Of a DNA stretch of 64,000 nucleotides, positions 62,247-64,000 are shown one piece after another; positions within the stretch are counted from its first letter, which is position 1; each line of letters begins with the position of its first letter. A program made the translations under genes and the position numbers. The DNA comes from Paraburkholderia sp. NMBU_R16 (GTDB taxonomy: Bacteria; Pseudomonadota; Gammaproteobacteria; Burkholderiales; Burkholderiaceae): positions 26,576-90,575 of the forward strand of contig NZ_JAAAYE010000023.1 of NCBI RefSeq assembly GCF_013282575.1. The letters run 5' to 3'. The notes below the pieces were generated by a model, which saw only the letters and a program-made list of their open reading frames with translations, ran no database searches and was not told the DNA's origin.

Positions 62247-63308
62247 ATGGACGAACGACTATTGAAAAAGTGCGTCGGTCTTCCCGTGCCGAAGTGGGAT
62301 CTGGAGCACCGACTGTCGACCGACCTTCCCGTTAGTCCCGACATATGGGATACAGGCACGGTGTTCAAGATCAATGCGACGTACATGGATGTGACGGAAC
62401 CTTCGCTTCTGGAGAAACACTGGTTCATCACGGGTGTCTTTCTCGCGTTTATTTTCATAGGAATCGGGCCATATGTTTACTGGCTCACCAACGTCCGTTA
62501 CCCGTACGCGGGGGGCGTAGCGGGGGATATCTTTGCTGCATTTATCTCGCTCGTGTTTGCAACGATTGTCTGGAAGCTTGGCCGCGGTCTGTTCTTCGGT
62601 CTAAGTTACCGGCCGATCAGGTTCCATCGCGAAACGCGCAAGCTGTACGCAATCCGCGCCCGGCGATTCTTTGCAAAGTCGGGTCAGGGCGATGTCGTTT
62701 GGGAAGCGCCGTGGACTGCGGAGTCTCTTTTCTGTTTGCACAAGGAAGTGACCCAGTTCAACACCGTGTACCATATCCGTCATTACACCGTCGACGAGAA
62801 AGGCAACGTGACTCGGGTGTTTTCGATCGGTCGAGAGTGGGTCGGCGCAGTCGAAGTCGAGTTGGCGCTCGCGCAATGGAACTACTGGTGCAAATACATG
62901 AACGACGGTCCAAACAACTTGCCCAAGCCCCTGCTGTTCCATACCCAGAACGAGACCCCGCGCGAATCGTTCTTGTTCTCGCTATATGGCGTCGGCATGC
63001 GCGCTCCTGTGTTATGGCGCGTCATCATGATGCCGTTCATCCTGGTTTTTACTGCGATGCGCATCTTTGCCAACGCAACGTGTCGCGCCCCGGTCTGGCC
63101 GGAGGCGGTCGAAAAGATTTCCACGCTGGCACCCCAAGACCCGTATGCGGAGCCGCGTCCCGGAACGCCGGTCGGGTGGGCAGAGACCGTGCTCGCACAG
63201 CGACGTGGGGATTATCCGAACGATCCGAAAGGCACTATTGACGGATGGTCCGGGGAGCCCGATGGGCGATTGCACGCAGCAGCTTGGCTCACTAGTCCAG
63301 GTCGATGA
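62247..63308 (+). CDS. DUF6708-like membrane protein, candidate immunity protein 2
   Basis: 353 residues, a paralogue of the preceding gene along its whole length (shared MDER-xxKKC-xG-xPVP-xWDL, EK-xWFITGVF, YRPIRFHRETRKLYAIR, FSIGREW and the GTPVGW end). The membrane helices around residues 65-120 are the most divergent part (AFIFIGIGPYVYWLTN). Divergence in helices beside a conserved soluble block is what one expects of immunity proteins diversifying against related pore formers. Confidence 0.75.
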   Translation: MDERLLKKCVGLPVPKWDLEHRLSTDLPVSPDIWDTGTVFKINATYMDVTEPSLLEKHWFITGVFLAFIFIGIGPYVYWLTNVRYPYAGGVAGDIFAAFISLVFATIVWKLGRGLFFGLSYRPIRFHRETRKLYAIRARRFFAKSGQGDVVWEAPWTAESLFCLHKEVTQFNTVYHIRHYTVDEKGNVTRVFSIGREWVGAVEVELALAQWNYWCKYMNDGPNNLPKPLLFHTQNETPRESFLFSLYGVGMRAPVLWRVIMMPFILVFTAMRIFANATCRAPVWPEAVEKISTLAPQDPYAEPRPGTPVGWAETVLAQRRGDYPNDPKGTIDGWSGEPDGRLHAAAWLTSPGR

Positions 63309-63380
63309 TGCAACGCCGAACATATTTGAAACGGCAATTGGCCCACAGCTTCGCCGGTACTTAAATAGGCCAATGTCACG

Positions 63381-63905
63381 ATGACAGACGAGAACAATCG
63401 AGAGACAGGCCGCGTGCAAGAGTTGTGCGCTGCCGACGAGATGGCTCATGACTTATCCGATCCGGCTGGTCGCGCCGCGACTGCAAACGGCGGTTCGCAT
63501 AACCTCACGTGCCTCAACACGCTTTGGACGCTTGAGCTGATCGACCAGCCTCTCTACGAAGAGGCAAAGAAGCGGTTAGGCGATCGTCCCGATTTTGCGA
63601 AAGAGGGCCAGCAGCCAGCCATAGGCGGCCCTGCGGCTGCGCTGGCATGGATGATCGAAAGCAATCTGCTGACACGGGCCCAATTTGAGGCACTTGCGGA
63701 ACGCTACATTCGGGAGGGTGTCGGAAGAGAGCAGAATCAAAAGGCCGATCTGCATCGCATACTCATCGTCGAAGCCGTCGATTCTGGCTTCTCCGATAAC
63801 GTCTTCCGGAAAGAAATGAGCTTGAAAAAGGCGAGAATCTATAGCCCATATATGGCTCTTTTGAAAATGCAGTGGGTAAAGCGGCTCACGAGGCATGCGG
63901 GTTGA
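63381..63905 (+). CDS. Hypothetical protein truncated by an insertion sequence
   Basis: 174 residues as it stands, but only the first ~157 are native: the IS end begins at 63854 and the last codons (LLKMQWVKRLTRHAG) derive from it. The native part is acidic, with a helix LNTLWTLELIDQPLYEEAKKRLG and AALAWMIESNLLTRAQFEALAERYI. No signal or membrane helix, and I do not recognise the family. It is last in the T6SS island; whether it served the effector is unknown. Confidence 0.6.
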   Translation: MTDENNRETGRVQELCAADEMAHDLSDPAGRAATANGGSHNLTCLNTLWTLELIDQPLYEEAKKRLGDRPDFAKEGQQPAIGGPAAALAWMIESNLLTRAQFEALAERYIREGVGREQNQKADLHRILIVEAVDSGFSDNVFRKEMSLKKARIYSPYMALLKMQWVKRLTRHAG

Positions 63906-64000
63906 AGCTGGAGAAATCTAGCTTGCCGGCGATGAGGAACAGCACGGTTCGCATTGTTTCGAAGCGCGTGTAGCCGCGCGCCTTGCGCTTGGCAGCCTGA
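63854..64000. mobile_element. End of an ISL3-family insertion sequence
   Basis: The sequence from 63854 begins GGCTCTTTTGAAAATG, the typical terminal inverted repeat of ISL3 elements, and a transposase reading inward on the minus strand ends 32 bases inside it. The eight bases before it (63846-63853, CCATATAT) would be one copy of the target duplication. The rest lies beyond the window. Confidence 0.75.
63886..64000 (-). CDS. ISL3-family transposase, C-terminal part
   Basis: The last 37 codons of a gene entering from the right: AAKRKARGYTRFETMRTV followed by LFLIAGKLDFSSFNPHAS and a TGA at 63886-63888. ARGYxxFxTMRxVxFLxAGKLDF is the usual C-terminus of ISL3 transposases. It overlaps the end of the truncated hypothetical gene on the other strand. 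Whether the element is intact cannot be seen. Confidence 0.8.
   Translation of the reverse strand, partial: QAAKRKARGYTRFETMRTVLFLIAGKLDFSSFNPHAS

Noticed and set aside
1..64000. tRNA, rRNA, CRISPR arrays or prophage
   Set aside because: No cloverleaf-like segment, rRNA signature, regularly spaced repeat array or phage structural gene was seen on reading through.

Overview
The window is GC-rich, densely coded DNA from a betaproteobacterium, most likely a Burkholderia sensu lato species (Burkholderiaceae). Several independent signs agree: an autotransporter with an ESPR-type extended signal peptide, a VgrG/DUF4123/VasX-like type VI secretion effector module followed by DUF6708-type genes, an aerobic aryl-CoA degradation operon of the anthraniloyl-CoA type, and a long stretch of small stress genes typical of Burkholderia second replicons. 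No rRNA, tRNA, CRISPR array or phage was seen.

Layout. 1-7.2 kb: a soluble leucine-rich-repeat protein kinase; a translationally coupled DUF1326/DUF2182 pair; and a coupled operon of a periplasmic solute-binding lipoprotein with a membrane Cache-HAMP-PAS-GGDEF-EAL protein. 7.5-15 kb: a penicillin-acylase-family hydrolase, a CHAD protein, an MFS transporter, a YceH (DUF480) protein and a PAS hybrid histidine kinase. 15-18.8 kb: a large Gly-rich autotransporter. 18.8-21.4 kb: an MgtA-type P-type ATPase.

21.8-46.3 kb is the most unusual region. It holds an orphan NarL-type histidine kinase, a GT4 glycosyltransferase, BON, DUF3309, PRC-barrel, CsbD and DUF2945 proteins, a class III-like PPK2, a GH15 glucoamylase, a solitary SdhB-type iron-sulfur protein, an AhpD-like and a hemerythrin-like protein, CbpA/CbpM, a cytochrome b561-molybdopterin oxidoreductase fusion, and a five-gene operon gnd-HAD-tal-pgi-tkt. 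A perfect FNR-type box (TTGATGTTTATCAA) and several degenerate relatives lie in front of its genes. The content resembles the low-oxygen-activated (lxa) type of locus described in Burkholderia cenocepacia. I read it as an island for surviving oxygen limitation through carbon reserves, polyphosphate and the pentose phosphate cycle. It also carries decayed genes: a PRC-barrel pseudogene duplicated together with its promoter, remnants of a DUF2231 protein and a CpxP-like protein, and a hemerythrin gene with a foreign 3' end linked to a 31-bp direct repeat.

46.6-55.0 kb: an eight-gene operon behind a near-consensus sigma70 promoter encodes a bifunctional aryl-CoA monooxygenase/reductase, SDR, MarR regulator, enoyl-CoA hydratase, acyl-CoA dehydrogenase, thioesterase, RidA and aryl-CoA ligase. 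This is the gene set expected for aerobic 2-aminobenzoyl-CoA (anthranilate) degradation. 55.1-63.9 kb: vgrG, a DUF4123 adaptor, a VasX-like pore-forming effector, and two tandem paralogous membrane proteins (candidate immunity genes). A further gene is cut by the end of an ISL3-family insertion sequence that runs out of the window.
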